Positions 47,212-56,781 of a stretch of DNA of 64,000 bases are shown here, piece after piece. A model generated the notes under the pieces. That model worked only from the letters and a program-made list of their open reading frames with translations, was not told the origin of the DNA and made no database searches. Made by a program: the position numbers and the translations under genes. Source of the stretch: Legionella clemsonensis (lineage in GTDB: Bacteria; Pseudomonadota; Gammaproteobacteria; Legionellales; Legionellaceae); assembly GCF_002240035.1 (NCBI RefSeq), contig NZ_CP016397.1:974001-1038000 (forward strand), in the 5' to 3' direction. The first letter of the stretch is position 1. Every line of letters starts with the position of its first letter.

Positions 47212-49578
47212 TCAAAATAAATTCTCCTGCGTGTCTGCCTCGGTTGATGTTTCTGTATCATCAGATGCAGCTGACTCTGTTCCTGGTACATCCTGCTCGC
47301 GGAAATATTCAACAATTGCATTGGGTTGATTGTTTTTAGCCAATAATCCGGTTATGGGATCAATTCTTACAGCAACTATATTCTCAGGTTGAGGCAGCTC
47401 TTTCTGAGGCAGGTTGGTCAATGCGACTTTCATGAAATCTATCCACATAGGCAATGCCAAACCGGCAGCATATTCATGTAGCGATTGGGGATTATCGTAA
47501 CCAATCCAGGTAGTCACTACTAAATCTGAATTAAAACCGGCAAACCAGGCATCAACTTGATCATTTGTTGTTCCGGTTTTACCTGCCAAATCAAAACGAT
47601 TCAGTACTTTTGCCGCATGAGCCGTTCCATGCTGGACAACATCTTTAAGTGCTGTAGTCATCAAAAAAGCAATGTCGGCAGGAATGACTCTAGGAGCCAA
47701 GGTTGCTGGATCAATTTTATCCAGTTTACAATCATCACAAGCTATAGACGGTTTAGCCTGTAACAGAATTTCTCCATTGTTGTCTGTAATATGATCAATT
47801 AAATACGGTTCAACACGAAAACCACCGTTTGCAAAAACCGCATAGGCTGCTGTTAGTTCCAGAGGACTTACAGATAAACTTCCCAGAGCCAAAGATAAAG
47901 CTTTGGGTAATTTATCTTTACGGAAGCCGAAGCGGGAAATAAAATCAATGGCGTAGTCAAAACCTATATCATCTAAAACGCGGATAGAGACTAAATTACG
48001 TGAATGGACTAATGCATCTTTAAGGCGAGTAGGGCCATTAAATTTTAGATTCACATTATGAGGTCGCCATAAATTGGCTTGACTTGGATCATCGACTACG
48101 ACGGGAGCATCATTAACCAAGGTTGCAAGTGTATAGCCTTTATTTAATGCAGCTGCATAAATAAAAGGTTTAAAACTTGAGCCGGGTTGTCGTTCTGACT
48201 GTGTAGCTCGATTAAATTTACTTTTTTGGAAATTAAAACCGCCCACGAGTGCTTCGAGTGCACCATTGTTTGGATTTAAGGCAACTAAAGCTGCTTCTAC
48301 TTGTGGAATTTGCGATAGACGCCATTTATTATCTTGATTATGCACATAGACAATATCACCTACAGCGATTATTTGCTGTGCTTTAGTTGGTGCTTTGCCC
48401 ATCCAGCCATGTTTAAGAGCCGGTCTTGCCCACGATAATCCCTCCCAAGTGAGAGTAAAGTTACGTCCATGGCGAGTGGCTGCTATGGCTTCTTTATCGC
48501 CAACGGCTAAAATCACAGCAGGTTCAAGACTACCAATTACTGGGTATTGAGCTAGCAGTTTATGTATCGAGTCAGGTGATTTGCTGTCAACGCCGCTTAT
48601 TCTGGCAACCGGCCCTCTATAACCATGACGGCGATCATAGGCAAGAAGATTTTCAGTCACTACCTTATTGGCTGTAATTTGTAAAGGGCCTTTAATAGTT
48701 GTATACACTTTGTAGCCTTTGGTATACGCTTTAGGGCCAAAATGATCAAAAAGTGATTGACGAATCATTTCAGCAACATAAGGCGCACTCACTTCAATGT
48801 TGGTGCCATGATATTTAGCAGTGATGGGCTGATTAACAGCTTTCTGGTATTCTTGCTCTGTAATGTATTTTTCCTCTAACAGACGTTCTAACACATGATC
48901 ACGTCGCTTCTTGGCAGCGAGAGGATTGACAATAGGGTTTTGAGTTGAAGGCGCTTGTGGCAAACCTGCAATCATGGCTAATTCAGCCAAGTCCAATTCA
49001 TTTAATGGTTTGCCATAGTACACTTCCGCAGCAGCACCTACACCATAAGCCCGATTGCCTAAATAAATTTTGTTAAGGTAAAGTTCAAGTATTTTTTCCT
49101 TGCTTAATTCGCGATCAATCTTGATAGCTAATAAAATTTCATTAAATTTACGTAAGAAAGTTTTCTTACGACTTAAAAAGAAATTACGAGCCACTTGCAT
49201 CGTAATAGTACTACCACCCTGCGATTTAGTGCCAGTTTGAATCATACGAACAGTAGCTCGACCTAATCCCAAAATATCAACGCCTGGGTGTTCAAAAAAA
49301 CGCTGATCTTCGGTAGCGAGAATCGCATGAATTAAGGTAGGTGGAATTTCTTCGTAGTTAAGTGGTATGCGTCTTTTTTCACCATATTCCTGAATGAGGA
49401 GGCCATCTTGAGTATATATGCGCAAAGGAACCTGAAGTTTAACTGTCTTTAAAGAATCTACATTGGGTAGCTGACTTTCAAGGTAGAGATAAAGAACACT
49501 TGCACAAACAATTAAGAGGAAAAAAAGGCTAAATAAAGCCCATAAACCTTTACGCCAAAAATATGCCGATTTTCTCAT
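47212..49578 (-). CDS. mrcA: PBP1A, bifunctional peptidoglycan synthase
   Basis: Class A penicillin-binding protein that polymerises glycan strands and cross-links them in the periplasm. The 788 residues comprise one membrane helix (about 11-32), a GT51 domain with catalytic Glu90 in ATEDQRFFEHPG and GGSTITMQ, an OB-like domain, and a transpeptidase with SSFK at 467-470 and KTGTTND near 670. Acidic tail at the end. In E. coli mrcA is divergent from the pilM-like hof genes. Here one orphan gene separates it from pilM, keeping the ancestral neighbourhood. Confidence 0.96.
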   Translation of the reverse strand: MRKSAYFWRKGLWALFSLFFLLIVCASVLYLYLESQLPNVDSLKTVKLQVPLRIYTQDGLLIQEYGEKRRIPLNYEEIPPTLIHAILATEDQRFFEHPGVDILGLGRATVRMIQTGTKSQGGSTITMQVARNFFLSRKKTFLRKFNEILLAIKIDRELSKEKILELYLNKIYLGNRAYGVGAAAEVYYGKPLNELDLAELAMIAGLPQAPSTQNPIVNPLAAKKRRDHVLERLLEEKYITEQEYQKAVNQPITAKYHGTNIEVSAPYVAEMIRQSLFDHFGPKAYTKGYKVYTTIKGPLQITANKVVTENLLAYDRRHGYRGPVARISGVDSKSPDSIHKLLAQYPVIGSLEPAVILAVGDKEAIAATRHGRNFTLTWEGLSWARPALKHGWMGKAPTKAQQIIAVGDIVYVHNQDNKWRLSQIPQVEAALVALNPNNGALEALVGGFNFQKSKFNRATQSERQPGSSFKPFIYAAALNKGYTLATLVNDAPVVVDDPSQANLWRPHNVNLKFNGPTRLKDALVHSRNLVSIRVLDDIGFDYAIDFISRFGFRKDKLPKALSLALGSLSVSPLELTAAYAVFANGGFRVEPYLIDHITDNNGEILLQAKPSIACDDCKLDKIDPATLAPRVIPADIAFLMTTALKDVVQHGTAHAAKVLNRFDLAGKTGTTNDQVDAWFAGFNSDLVVTTWIGYDNPQSLHEYAAGLALPMWIDFMKVALTNLPQKELPQPENIVAVRIDPITGLLAKNNQPNAIVEYFREQDVPGTESAASDDTETSTEADTQENLF

Positions 49579-49709
49579 CTGATAGGGTTTATAATTTGTT
49601 AATCTGCGAATTATAGCGCTATTTAGTGGCTTTTGGCGACTTCTTCTGTTCGTTTTAGAACAAAATCATGCTTTGTCTAAATTAGCAGTGTATATGAGGT
49701 TAATAATAC

Positions 49710-49729
49710 CCCTCTTCACGCAAAGAGGG
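49710..49729. terminator. Hairpin between mrcA and the coiled-coil gene
   Basis: CCCTCTT (49710-49716) pairs with AAGAGGG (49723-49729) around a 6-base loop, 8 bases beyond the stop of the reverse 308-residue gene. A T-rich stretch follows on the minus strand but is interrupted, so it is a modest intrinsic terminator. Confidence 0.5.
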
Positions 49730-49737
49730 ATAGCGTC

Positions 49738-50664
49738 TTAATCATCTATAAACGTAGGAAAACCCAAAGAGGGTGAGGAAATTTTATTCGTCTCTGATGA
49801 ATCATCGCGTGGCAGGATGGGTGTTAATCTATTGGCTACGCCAAAAAAAGGATGCATTAAATGCATGTTGGGTTTGACAGCCTTGGTTCTTAACAAAACT
49901 AATTCCTTTTTCAGCGTACTTAACTCTTTTTCTAGATTAGTTTTCTCAGTCAGCGTAACTTGTTGCTCTTCCCAAATAGCTCTTTTTTCTTTCGTGAGTT
50001 GCTCGTTTTCTATAATTAACTGTGATTTTTCTTCTTTTAGTTGCAGCATCTCCTCTTTTATTTGTTGCTTTTCTTTTTCTAAAGAGGTGACTGTCTCTTT
50101 TAATAAGTCCCTTTCTTTCATTAAAAAAGGAATAGTTACTTTCTGCTGATGATTCATAATTAGTTTTTTAACAAAAATTGCAACTGAAGAAACATCAAAA
50201 TTTTGCAGGTGTAATGGTTTTAGAAATATTTGGTCAATCATATTTCCTGATTTGCAAGGATACCAACCTTGCGTGATAGGTAGTACAAGTCCTGGGATTT
50301 GTTCCTCGTTGCCATCGAATTTGATTGAAATTTTACTACTCTGAGAGGTTTTTAATAAAGTATTAACATTCATTATCAGAGATTGTAGATGTTGTTGAAC
50401 AAGGGATTGCTCTTCTTCATCTAAAGGGGTTTGACGTTCTATCAGAGGCTTTAGTTGTTTAATTTCAAAAAGAAAATAATTAAGCAAACTAAGCCGTTTT
50501 GCATAAGATTTAGTACTTTCATTAATGACAGTTTGTAAAGTTTCAATAAAATTTGGGTGAGGTTTTGTTAACAAGGTTTGTAATGGCTCTACTTTGACGT
50601 CTTGGGATTCACCATAATCCAAGATGACTTGAGCCAAGGAATGCACAACATTTTGCAATAACAT
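49738..50664 (-). CDS. Coiled-coil hypothetical protein, candidate effector
   Basis: Unknown function, 308 residues, no signal peptide. Residues 1-165 form a mixed domain (ending ITQGWYPCKSGNMIDQIF). Residues 183-260 form a long coiled coil with heptads rich in Glu, Lys and Leu (KERDLLKETVTSLEKEKQQI and following). A short tail (SSPSLGFPTFIDD) ends with acidic and hydrophobic residues. Coiled coils are frequent in Legionella effectors. It is placed between the conserved mrcA and pilM genes, which are normally adjacent. ATG 50664 with AAGGAG upstream. Confidence 0.6.
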   Translation of the reverse strand: MLLQNVVHSLAQVILDYGESQDVKVEPLQTLLTKPHPNFIETLQTVINESTKSYAKRLSLLNYFLFEIKQLKPLIERQTPLDEEEQSLVQQHLQSLIMNVNTLLKTSQSSKISIKFDGNEEQIPGLVLPITQGWYPCKSGNMIDQIFLKPLHLQNFDVSSVAIFVKKLIMNHQQKVTIPFLMKERDLLKETVTSLEKEKQQIKEEMLQLKEEKSQLIIENEQLTKEKRAIWEEQQVTLTEKTNLEKELSTLKKELVLLRTKAVKPNMHLMHPFFGVANRLTPILPRDDSSETNKISSPSLGFPTFIDD

Positions 50665-50920
50665 AGTAACTCCTTTTAATATTAATAATGGATGATGCTA
50701 TACCTAGCTCATTCACTATATGTAAACAACACTATGAGTGCAAGTGTTGAACAATCGGTTAAGACCACAGTTAATACGTAAAATTTTAAATCTAAAATTA
50801 ACCTGTGGTAATTTTAAAAAAAATATTTATTTTTCTTATGAGTTAGGCTATATTGCCACGCTTAAGTTGCAGGAATAGGGCAACTTATTACAAGTCCAAT
50901 CAATAAATAAGGAAATAAAA

Positions 50921-51991
50921 GTGTTCAAGCGTTTTCGATCACGCTACCGTCCTGCTATAGGAGTAGATATAACCCCGGCAGGGATTAATATTCTGCAGAT
51001 TTCTCAGACTGAAAGTAAACTGTCTATTGAAAATTTTGCCTCAGAAATATTACCGCCTCATGCAATTGTTGATAATCAATTCAAGAATATTGATGTAATT
51101 GCACATTGCCTAAAAAAAATTATATCGACTACTTCTTTGTCAGGGTACCCAGCTATCTTGGCTGTACCAGATTCTGCTATTGTGAACAAGTTACTGCAGA
51201 TTGATAAGAATTTACCTGAAGAAAGCATTGAGGAAGCAGTTTATTTAGAAGCCAGTAAGCAATTTAATTATCCCTTGCAGGAAGTCAGCCTTGATTATTC
51301 AATAGCAGGGCCTTCGAAAATGAATAAAGAAAAATTGGATATTTTTATTACGGCCTGCAGAGCAGAATATATTAATCAGCGTATTGAGACAATAAGTCGC
51401 GCCGGATTATCAACTCAAGTTGTGGAGCCAGAATCAAATGCTATAGAAAGAATAATCCTCTTGCTCAAAAACCGCACTAAAAATCAGGAAATTACAGCAA
51501 CAATTGCTCTTATAAAGATTAATCAGTTAAAAATTCAATTGTATGTCATAAAGAAAAACAAAACATTTTTTATACACGAAGAGCTATTAGGTAATCATCA
51601 ATGGATTGCTGCATTCGGACAGAGCGCTTTAAATAAAGAAAATATTTTAACCGAGTGGAACATGCAGCCTAAGTGTCAACCCAGTGCAACAAATGAAGAT
51701 TTTGAAATCATAATTCGTCAGATCAAGAAAATGCTACAATTTTTTTATTCTGCCCATGCTAACGAGGTTATTGAGCATCTTTTTTTAGCGGGTGAAAGAG
51801 AATTATTGGCCAAGCTTTGTCTACGATTACCCGATAAAATTAAAATTCCGGTTTCTATTGCTGATCCTTTTGCAGATATGCTCCATTCAGCGCGTATTTG
51901 CTCTCAACAAATCATCGAAAAAGCACCCTCCTTATTAATAGCTTGTGGTCTAGCACTTAGAGGAAGTGTTAATAAATATGGTTGGAATTAA
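50921..51991 (+). CDS. pilM: PilM, type IV pilus inner-membrane platform
   Basis: Cytoplasmic actin-like (FtsA-type) protein that binds the N-terminus of PilN and helps assemble type IV pili. The 356 residues begin with a GTG (50921). They show AIGVDITPAGINILQIS (nucleotide fold) and VVEPESNAIERI, and end ACGLALRGSV. It is the first gene of pilMNOPQ, and it overlaps pilN by 14 bases. Confidence 0.94.
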   Translation: MFKRFRSRYRPAIGVDITPAGINILQISQTESKLSIENFASEILPPHAIVDNQFKNIDVIAHCLKKIISTTSLSGYPAILAVPDSAIVNKLLQIDKNLPEESIEEAVYLEASKQFNYPLQEVSLDYSIAGPSKMNKEKLDIFITACRAEYINQRIETISRAGLSTQVVEPESNAIERIILLLKNRTKNQEITATIALIKINQLKIQLYVIKKNKTFFIHEELLGNHQWIAAFGQSALNKENILTEWNMQPKCQPSATNEDFEIIIRQIKKMLQFFYSAHANEVIEHLFLAGERELLAKLCLRLPDKIKIPVSIADPFADMLHSARICSQQIIEKAPSLLIACGLALRGSVNKYGWN

Positions 51992-52529
51992 TTTACTCCC
52001 TTGGCGAAAGTTAAGAGAACTGGAGAATAAACGAAAATTTAAAACAGCAATAATTATTGGTGTTTTTGCAGCAATATCCCTCATATCATTAATGAATTTT
52101 TTTACAAATGATATTTTGTTGGAGCAAGAAAATAAAATTAAAATTTTGAAAAAAGAAATTAATATTTTAAATTTAAAGGTTGGGGAGTTGTCGAGAATTA
52201 AAACGGAAATTAATGAAACAAAAACGCATGTTTTATCCTTTATTAATATGCAAAACAACCCCGCTATTTTAATGCATATTTTTGATGATCTATCAAAGGA
52301 AACTCCGGGTGATGTTCGATTGGTTTTTATTACTTTTAAAAATAAAAGAATCACTATTTTTGGTCAATCTATAAATCATAATGGCATCAATAAAATGACG
52401 AAAATCCTATCAAAAAATAAATGGTTGGTAGATGCTAAATTAGTTGAAGTATCAAAGAGTAAAAATCAAAAAAAAGAGTTTAATCGATTTAAATTGCAAG
52501 CTAATATGGAAATTAAAAATGGAACTTAA
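51978..52529 (+). CDS. pilN: PilN, type IV pilus alignment protein
   Basis: Bitopic inner-membrane protein that binds PilM through its N-terminal INLLPWR peptide, here MVGINLLPWRKLRELENKR. One membrane helix (about 22-42) and a periplasmic coiled-coil/ferredoxin-like domain follow. The 183 residues match. The start ATG 51978 lies within the end of pilM; an upstream in-frame codon at 51966 would not keep the conserved N-terminus. Confidence 0.94.
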   Translation: MVGINLLPWRKLRELENKRKFKTAIIIGVFAAISLISLMNFFTNDILLEQENKIKILKKEINILNLKVGELSRIKTEINETKTHVLSFINMQNNPAILMHIFDDLSKETPGDVRLVFITFKNKRITIFGQSINHNGINKMTKILSKNKWLVDAKLVEVSKSKNQKKEFNRFKLQANMEIKNGT

Positions 52530-53118
52530 GAAAAAATGTAAATCAATAACTGTTGAAAGGATTATACAATGGATAATCGTGCAAAGATATTTAAGTGCAA
52601 CTGCAGTTGCCATTTTAATAATTGGCATTAATTACTTTTTCTTTATCAGTGAAGCAAAAGAGAAATACCAATTCTTAAAAACTCAAGAAGTTAAATTAAA
52701 AGAAGAATTTGAGGAAAAGCAGGGTAAGGTTGCTACGCTGGATATTTATTATAAGCAAAAGGAAAAGCTTGATACAATCTTAAATAAAATTCTTAAACTA
52801 TTTCCTGATAAGAAAAATGCCTCTATTTTGTCAGAAAAAATTTTTAATTTAGCGAAATCTAATGGATTGATGGTAAATTTTTTTGCGCCAATGCATGAAA
52901 TTAGAAAGGAGTTCTATGTTGAGTTACCCCTTCGTTTAGTCATATCAGGACATTACAGGCAATTGGCTGTTTTCCTAAGCAAAGTAGCTCAATTGCCTTA
53001 CCTGATAACTTTCGGAGATTTTAAAATCACAAAAATACGTGGTGATAAATTTCAAAAGCTATCCGGTCAATTGTTAATGAAAATTACCCTTCACCTATAT
53101 CGATTATCTATAAAATGA
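52519..53118 (+). CDS. pilO: PilO, type IV pilus alignment protein
   Basis: Partner of PilN in the inner-membrane alignment complex. It has about 199 residues, one membrane helix (about 28-48, ATAVAILIIGINYFFFI), a coiled coil and a ferredoxin-like periplasmic domain (VELPLRLVISGHYRQLAVFL). The start ATG 52519 overlaps pilN by 11 bases; a longer frame from 52444 within pilN is unlikely. PilP follows with a 4-base overlap. Confidence 0.92.
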   Translation: MELKKKCKSITVERIIQWIIVQRYLSATAVAILIIGINYFFFISEAKEKYQFLKTQEVKLKEEFEEKQGKVATLDIYYKQKEKLDTILNKILKLFPDKKNASILSEKIFNLAKSNGLMVNFFAPMHEIRKEFYVELPLRLVISGHYRQLAVFLSKVAQLPYLITFGDFKITKIRGDKFQKLSGQLLMKITLHLYRLSIK

Positions 53119-53612
53119 TTTTTAAAAAAAGGATAACTTTAATCATTTTAATTTTAATGGTGACTTCTTGTAGTGAAACAGATAAGGAATTGACCCAATA
53201 CTTTCAGAAAATTAAAAACAGAAAAGTGCCGTTTCATGAAGACACTCCTCTTTTAAAATTGTTAGCCAAGTTTGATTATCCCTTGGGCAATAAAAGAAAT
53301 CCTTTCCTTTATAATTTTGAAGATAACAAGAAAGTTGAAGAGAGCTCTTCAAGACCACTTTTAAAGGAGTTTTTCTTTAATTCTTTGCAATTTGTTGGTT
53401 TGCTGTGTTCATCCGAAAAAAGTTGGATCTTGATAAAAAATCCCGCTGGGAAAATAACTGCCATTAAACCAGGCGATCACATCGCAAGGGAAAACATAGA
53501 ATTAATTAAAATTAAGAAAAAAGAACTGCTATTCAGAGCCCAGAATTTTGTAGAAGGAAAATGGCAACAACAAACAGTTAAGGTTTCTTTAAAGAATAAG
53601 AATAGGAGTTGA
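53115..53612 (+). CDS. pilP: PilP, type IV pilus lipoprotein
   Basis: Inner-membrane lipoprotein linking PilNO to the PilQ secretin. Signal peptide with lipobox MVTSC gives a lipid-modified cysteine at residue 19. The C-terminal beta domain (LQFVGLLCSSEKSWILIKNP, then IKPGDHIARENIELIKI) is that of PilP. The 165 residues match. It overlaps both pilO and pilQ by 4 bases. Confidence 0.93.
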   Translation: MIFKKRITLIILILMVTSCSETDKELTQYFQKIKNRKVPFHEDTPLLKLLAKFDYPLGNKRNPFLYNFEDNKKVEESSSRPLLKEFFFNSLQFVGLLCSSEKSWILIKNPAGKITAIKPGDHIARENIELIKIKKKELLFRAQNFVEGKWQQQTVKVSLKNKNRS

Positions 53613-55081
53613 AATTGCATAAAATACTTCTGGGATTGTGCTTATTACTTTTTAACATAAATGTTATAGCCCAAAATAGTTTACAGCACCCTAAAATAAA
53701 GAAAGAAGTAGAAAATATAACGAAAGCTAGGATCATTAAAAATAAAGTAGGTAATAAACGAATTTCTTTAAATTTTCAAGATATTGAGGTAAGAGCTGTT
53801 TTGCAGTTATTAGCTGAATTTACTGGAATAAATATGGTTATAAGTGATACAGTAAAGGGTAATATCACCTTGAGTTTAAATGATATAGCCTGGGAACAGG
53901 CTCTGAGTATTATTTTAACAACCCAATCTCTAGAGAAAAGACGCATGGGCAATATCATGTTTATCGCACCTGCCGAAGAGTTCACTAAACGTGAGAAAAA
54001 AATTCGACAGGCACAAGATGAGACGAATAAATTTACGCCATTACAGTCATTGTTATTTCGAATTAAGTATGCCAAAGCTGCCGATATTGCTAATGTTTTG
54101 CAAGAAAAAAATGAAGCATTTTTATCAAGACGTGGCAGAATTGCTGTTGATATAAGAACAAACAGCTTATGGGTGCAAGACAGTTATAAGCACTTAAAAA
54201 TTATTAGAAAACTCATTGAGCAACTCGATATTCCAGTAAAACAAGTTTTAATTGAAGCGCGTATTGTTAATGTTACTAAAGATTTTGCTCAAGATTTAGG
54301 ATTGCGATTTGGAGTTGCAAGACCAACTCATTTGGGTGCTCTAAAGAAACACGACTCTCTTATAAAATCATCAGACTCGGCTGAAGGTGTTTCATTGAAG
54401 GAGAGATTAAATTTTGATCTTGACAGCTTGCCTATGGCAACCTCACCTGTGTCTGTAGGAATAGCCTTAGCCAAGCTCAGCAATCATATCCTTTTGGATT
54501 TGGAGTTATCGGCACTTGAAAGCGAGGGGCGGGGCGAAGTAATATCCACTCCAAGATTGATAGCAACCAATCAACAGCCTGCGTTAATCGAATCCGGAGA
54601 AGAAATTCCCTATCAGGAGGCGACTTCAAGCGGGGCAACTGCTGTAGTGTTTAAAAAAGCTGTGTTAAGTTTGAAAGTAACACCGCAAATTACTCCGGAT
54701 AGCAATATTTTGATGGATTTAAAAATTAATCAGGATATACCATCACCAAAAGTTTTTAATGGTGTACCTACAATTCTGACAAAAGAAATTCAAACGAGTG
54801 TTTTAGTAGAGAATGGTCGTACAATTGTCTTGGGAGGAATTTATAAACAAGATAAAAATAATGAGATTAATCGCACGCCTCTCCTAGGTGATTTACCGGT
54901 TGTGAGACATTTATTCAGGAATCGCTCTCTATCAACCAGAAATGAGGAGTTGCTCATTTTCATTACTCCTAGGATAATATCCAACAATTTATCGTCAAAA
55001 TCCTTTGACAGTTCAAAGCAATACATGATGAGAGGTGTAAAATTAACAAAGTTTGGTAGACAATTAGAAAAATATCATTAA
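53609..55081 (+). CDS. pilQ: PilQ, type IV pilus secretin (short form)
   Basis: Outer-membrane secretin through which type IV pili exit. It has a signal peptide (ending VIAQ), then an STN/N0-type domain (ISLNFQDIEVRAVLQLLAEF), an N1/KH domain and the secretin beta-barrel domain with GEVISTPRLIATNQQPALIESG and VLGGIY. At 490 residues it is shorter than many PilQ (600-760), because the N-terminal AMIN repeats that bind peptidoglycan are missing. The exact start is unsure: TTG 53609 overlaps pilP, while TTG 53615 has AGGAG at ideal spacing; no ATG is available. Confidence 0.92.
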   Translation: MKLHKILLGLCLLLFNINVIAQNSLQHPKIKKEVENITKARIIKNKVGNKRISLNFQDIEVRAVLQLLAEFTGINMVISDTVKGNITLSLNDIAWEQALSIILTTQSLEKRRMGNIMFIAPAEEFTKREKKIRQAQDETNKFTPLQSLLFRIKYAKAADIANVLQEKNEAFLSRRGRIAVDIRTNSLWVQDSYKHLKIIRKLIEQLDIPVKQVLIEARIVNVTKDFAQDLGLRFGVARPTHLGALKKHDSLIKSSDSAEGVSLKERLNFDLDSLPMATSPVSVGIALAKLSNHILLDLELSALESEGRGEVISTPRLIATNQQPALIESGEEIPYQEATSSGATAVVFKKAVLSLKVTPQITPDSNILMDLKINQDIPSPKVFNGVPTILTKEIQTSVLVENGRTIVLGGIYKQDKNNEINRTPLLGDLPVVRHLFRNRSLSTRNEELLIFITPRIISNNLSSKSFDSSKQYMMRGVKLTKFGRQLEKYH

Positions 55082-55160
55082 ATTTTTCTGGGTGTACTAT
55101 GTTTAATCAAGTACATGGGTGTTTTTCTCATGTCTCAGTTGAAGGGGTGTGTAATTAAAA

Positions 55161-55688
55161 ATGAGCATAGTTAAAGTACGAAACATATTTTTAATAGGGC
55201 CGATGGGAGCAGGTAAAAGCACAATAGGCCGTACTTTGGCAAAAGAGCTCAAACTTGAGTTCTATGATTCTGACGAAGTAATAGAAGAGCGTGCAGGAGC
55301 TGACATCTCTTGGATATTTGATATTGAAGGAGAAGAAGGTTTTCGACGTCGAGAGCAAAAGGTAATTGACGAATTAACGCAAAAAACCAATATTGTCTTG
55401 GCGACTGGTGGTGGTGTGGTAATGACACCTGAAAATCGTAATGCCTTGGCAGGGCGGGGAACGGTTATTTATTTAAAAACATCTTTACAACAACAGTATG
55501 AACGCACTAAACGTGACACCAAGCGTCCCCTGCTGCAAACTGAGGATTTGGAAAGTCGGTTAGAAATGTTACGGGATGAGCGAGAACCATTTTATGATGA
55601 GTTGGCTGATATCAGTTTTGAAACTGATAAATTAACTGTCAAAGCTGTAGCAAATAACATTATTAAATACATCTATGGCGAAGTTTGA
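55161..55688 (+). CDS. aroK: Shikimate kinase
   Basis: Phosphorylates shikimate in chorismate synthesis. The 175-residue P-loop kinase has Walker [10 protein letters not shown] at 13-21, [18 protein letters not shown] for shikimate binding and ATGGGVV. Size and motifs match AroK. Its stop region overlaps aroB by 14 bases, and it follows pilQ by 80 bases, the usual gammaproteobacterial order pilQ-aroK-aroB. Confidence 0.96.
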   Translation: MSIVKVRNIFLIGPMGAGKSTIGRTLAKELKLEFYDSDEVIEERAGADISWIFDIEGEEGFRRREQKVIDELTQKTNIVLATGGGVVMTPENRNALAGRGTVIYLKTSLQQQYERTKRDTKRPLLQTEDLESRLEMLRDEREPFYDELADISFETDKLTVKAVANNIIKYIYGEV

Positions 55689-56778
55689 CCTGTATAAAGA
55701 AGTAGTGCTTCATTTACCGAGTCAGCATTATCCTGTTCTCATAGGATATAATGCCTTAAATGATCAGGTGGTACTGAATCGCTATTTAGCAGGTGAGCAG
55801 ATTCTCATAGTAACCAATGACAAAATTGCATCACTTTATCTTGGTGATTTGCAAACAGCGTTTGCGAACAAACAGTGTGATGTTGTGATTCTTCAAGATG
55901 GAGAAGAATTTAAAAATCAGCAAAGCTTGGTTGCCATTTACGATGCATTAATTGCAAAGGGTCACCATCGAGATACCACATTAGTAGCTTTGGGAGGCGG
56001 TGTAATAGGGGATATTACTGGCTTTGCCGCAGCTACTTATCAGCGTGGAGTACAATTTTTACAAATACCTACTACGCTGTTAGCTCAGGTTGATGCTTCT
56101 ATCGGTGGTAAAACGGCTATTAACCATCCTCTCGCCAAAAATATGATAGGCAGTTTTCATCAACCTGCTGCAGTAATCATTGATTTAAATACATTAAATA
56201 CTCTGCCGGAGCGCGAGTTTCATGCTGGATTTGCTGAAATTATTAAGTATGCGTTATTGTCGGGAGGAGATTTTATTGAGCTTTTGTGTAATGTCTTGCA
56301 GGAGGGAATGAAAAACTCTCCAAATTTGGCTGCTGTAATTAGTCATTGTTGTCAGATTAAGGCAAATTATGTTGAGCAGGATGAACATGAAATCAGTGGG
56401 ATCCGGGCCTATTTAAATCTTGGGCATACTTTTGCGCATGCACTTGAAGCTTATACCCACTATAATCGTTGGCTTCACGGAGAAGCAGTGGCTATTGGAC
56501 TTTATTGTGCAGCGTTACTGTCGGAACAGTGCGCGCGGCTAGATAGAAAAACCATCCAATTGATTGATGATATGTTACTCATGGCAAAGTTACCACGACG
56601 GATTCCAAGAGATATTGACCTTGATAAACTGCGTGCAGCAATGGCGCAGGACAAAAAAATAAAAAATAAACATTTGCGCTTCATATTAATGAGAGCACCA
56701 GGAAATTGTTACATTGAAGATGAGGTATCAGAGGACTTGTTGCGCTCAATATTGCAAGCTGCAGTTGATGGAGATTAA
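55675..56778 (+). CDS. aroB: 3-dehydroquinate synthase
   Basis: Second step of the shikimate pathway, NAD- and metal-dependent cyclisation of DAHP. The 367 residues contain [50 protein letters not shown] and the metal-binding [13 protein letters not shown] and HGEAVAIGL. The start ATG 55675 lies inside the end of aroK. It is followed after 3 bases by the DamX-like gene. Confidence 0.97.
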   Translation: MAKFDLYKEVVLHLPSQHYPVLIGYNALNDQVVLNRYLAGEQILIVTNDKIASLYLGDLQTAFANKQCDVVILQDGEEFKNQQSLVAIYDALIAKGHHRDTTLVALGGGVIGDITGFAAATYQRGVQFLQIPTTLLAQVDASIGGKTAINHPLAKNMIGSFHQPAAVIIDLNTLNTLPEREFHAGFAEIIKYALLSGGDFIELLCNVLQEGMKNSPNLAAVISHCCQIKANYVEQDEHEISGIRAYLNLGHTFAHALEAYTHYNRWLHGEAVAIGLYCAALLSEQCARLDRKTIQLIDDMLLMAKLPRRIPRDIDLDKLRAAMAQDKKIKNKHLRFILMRAPGNCYIEDEVSEDLLRSILQAAVDGD

Positions 56779-56781
56779 TTG

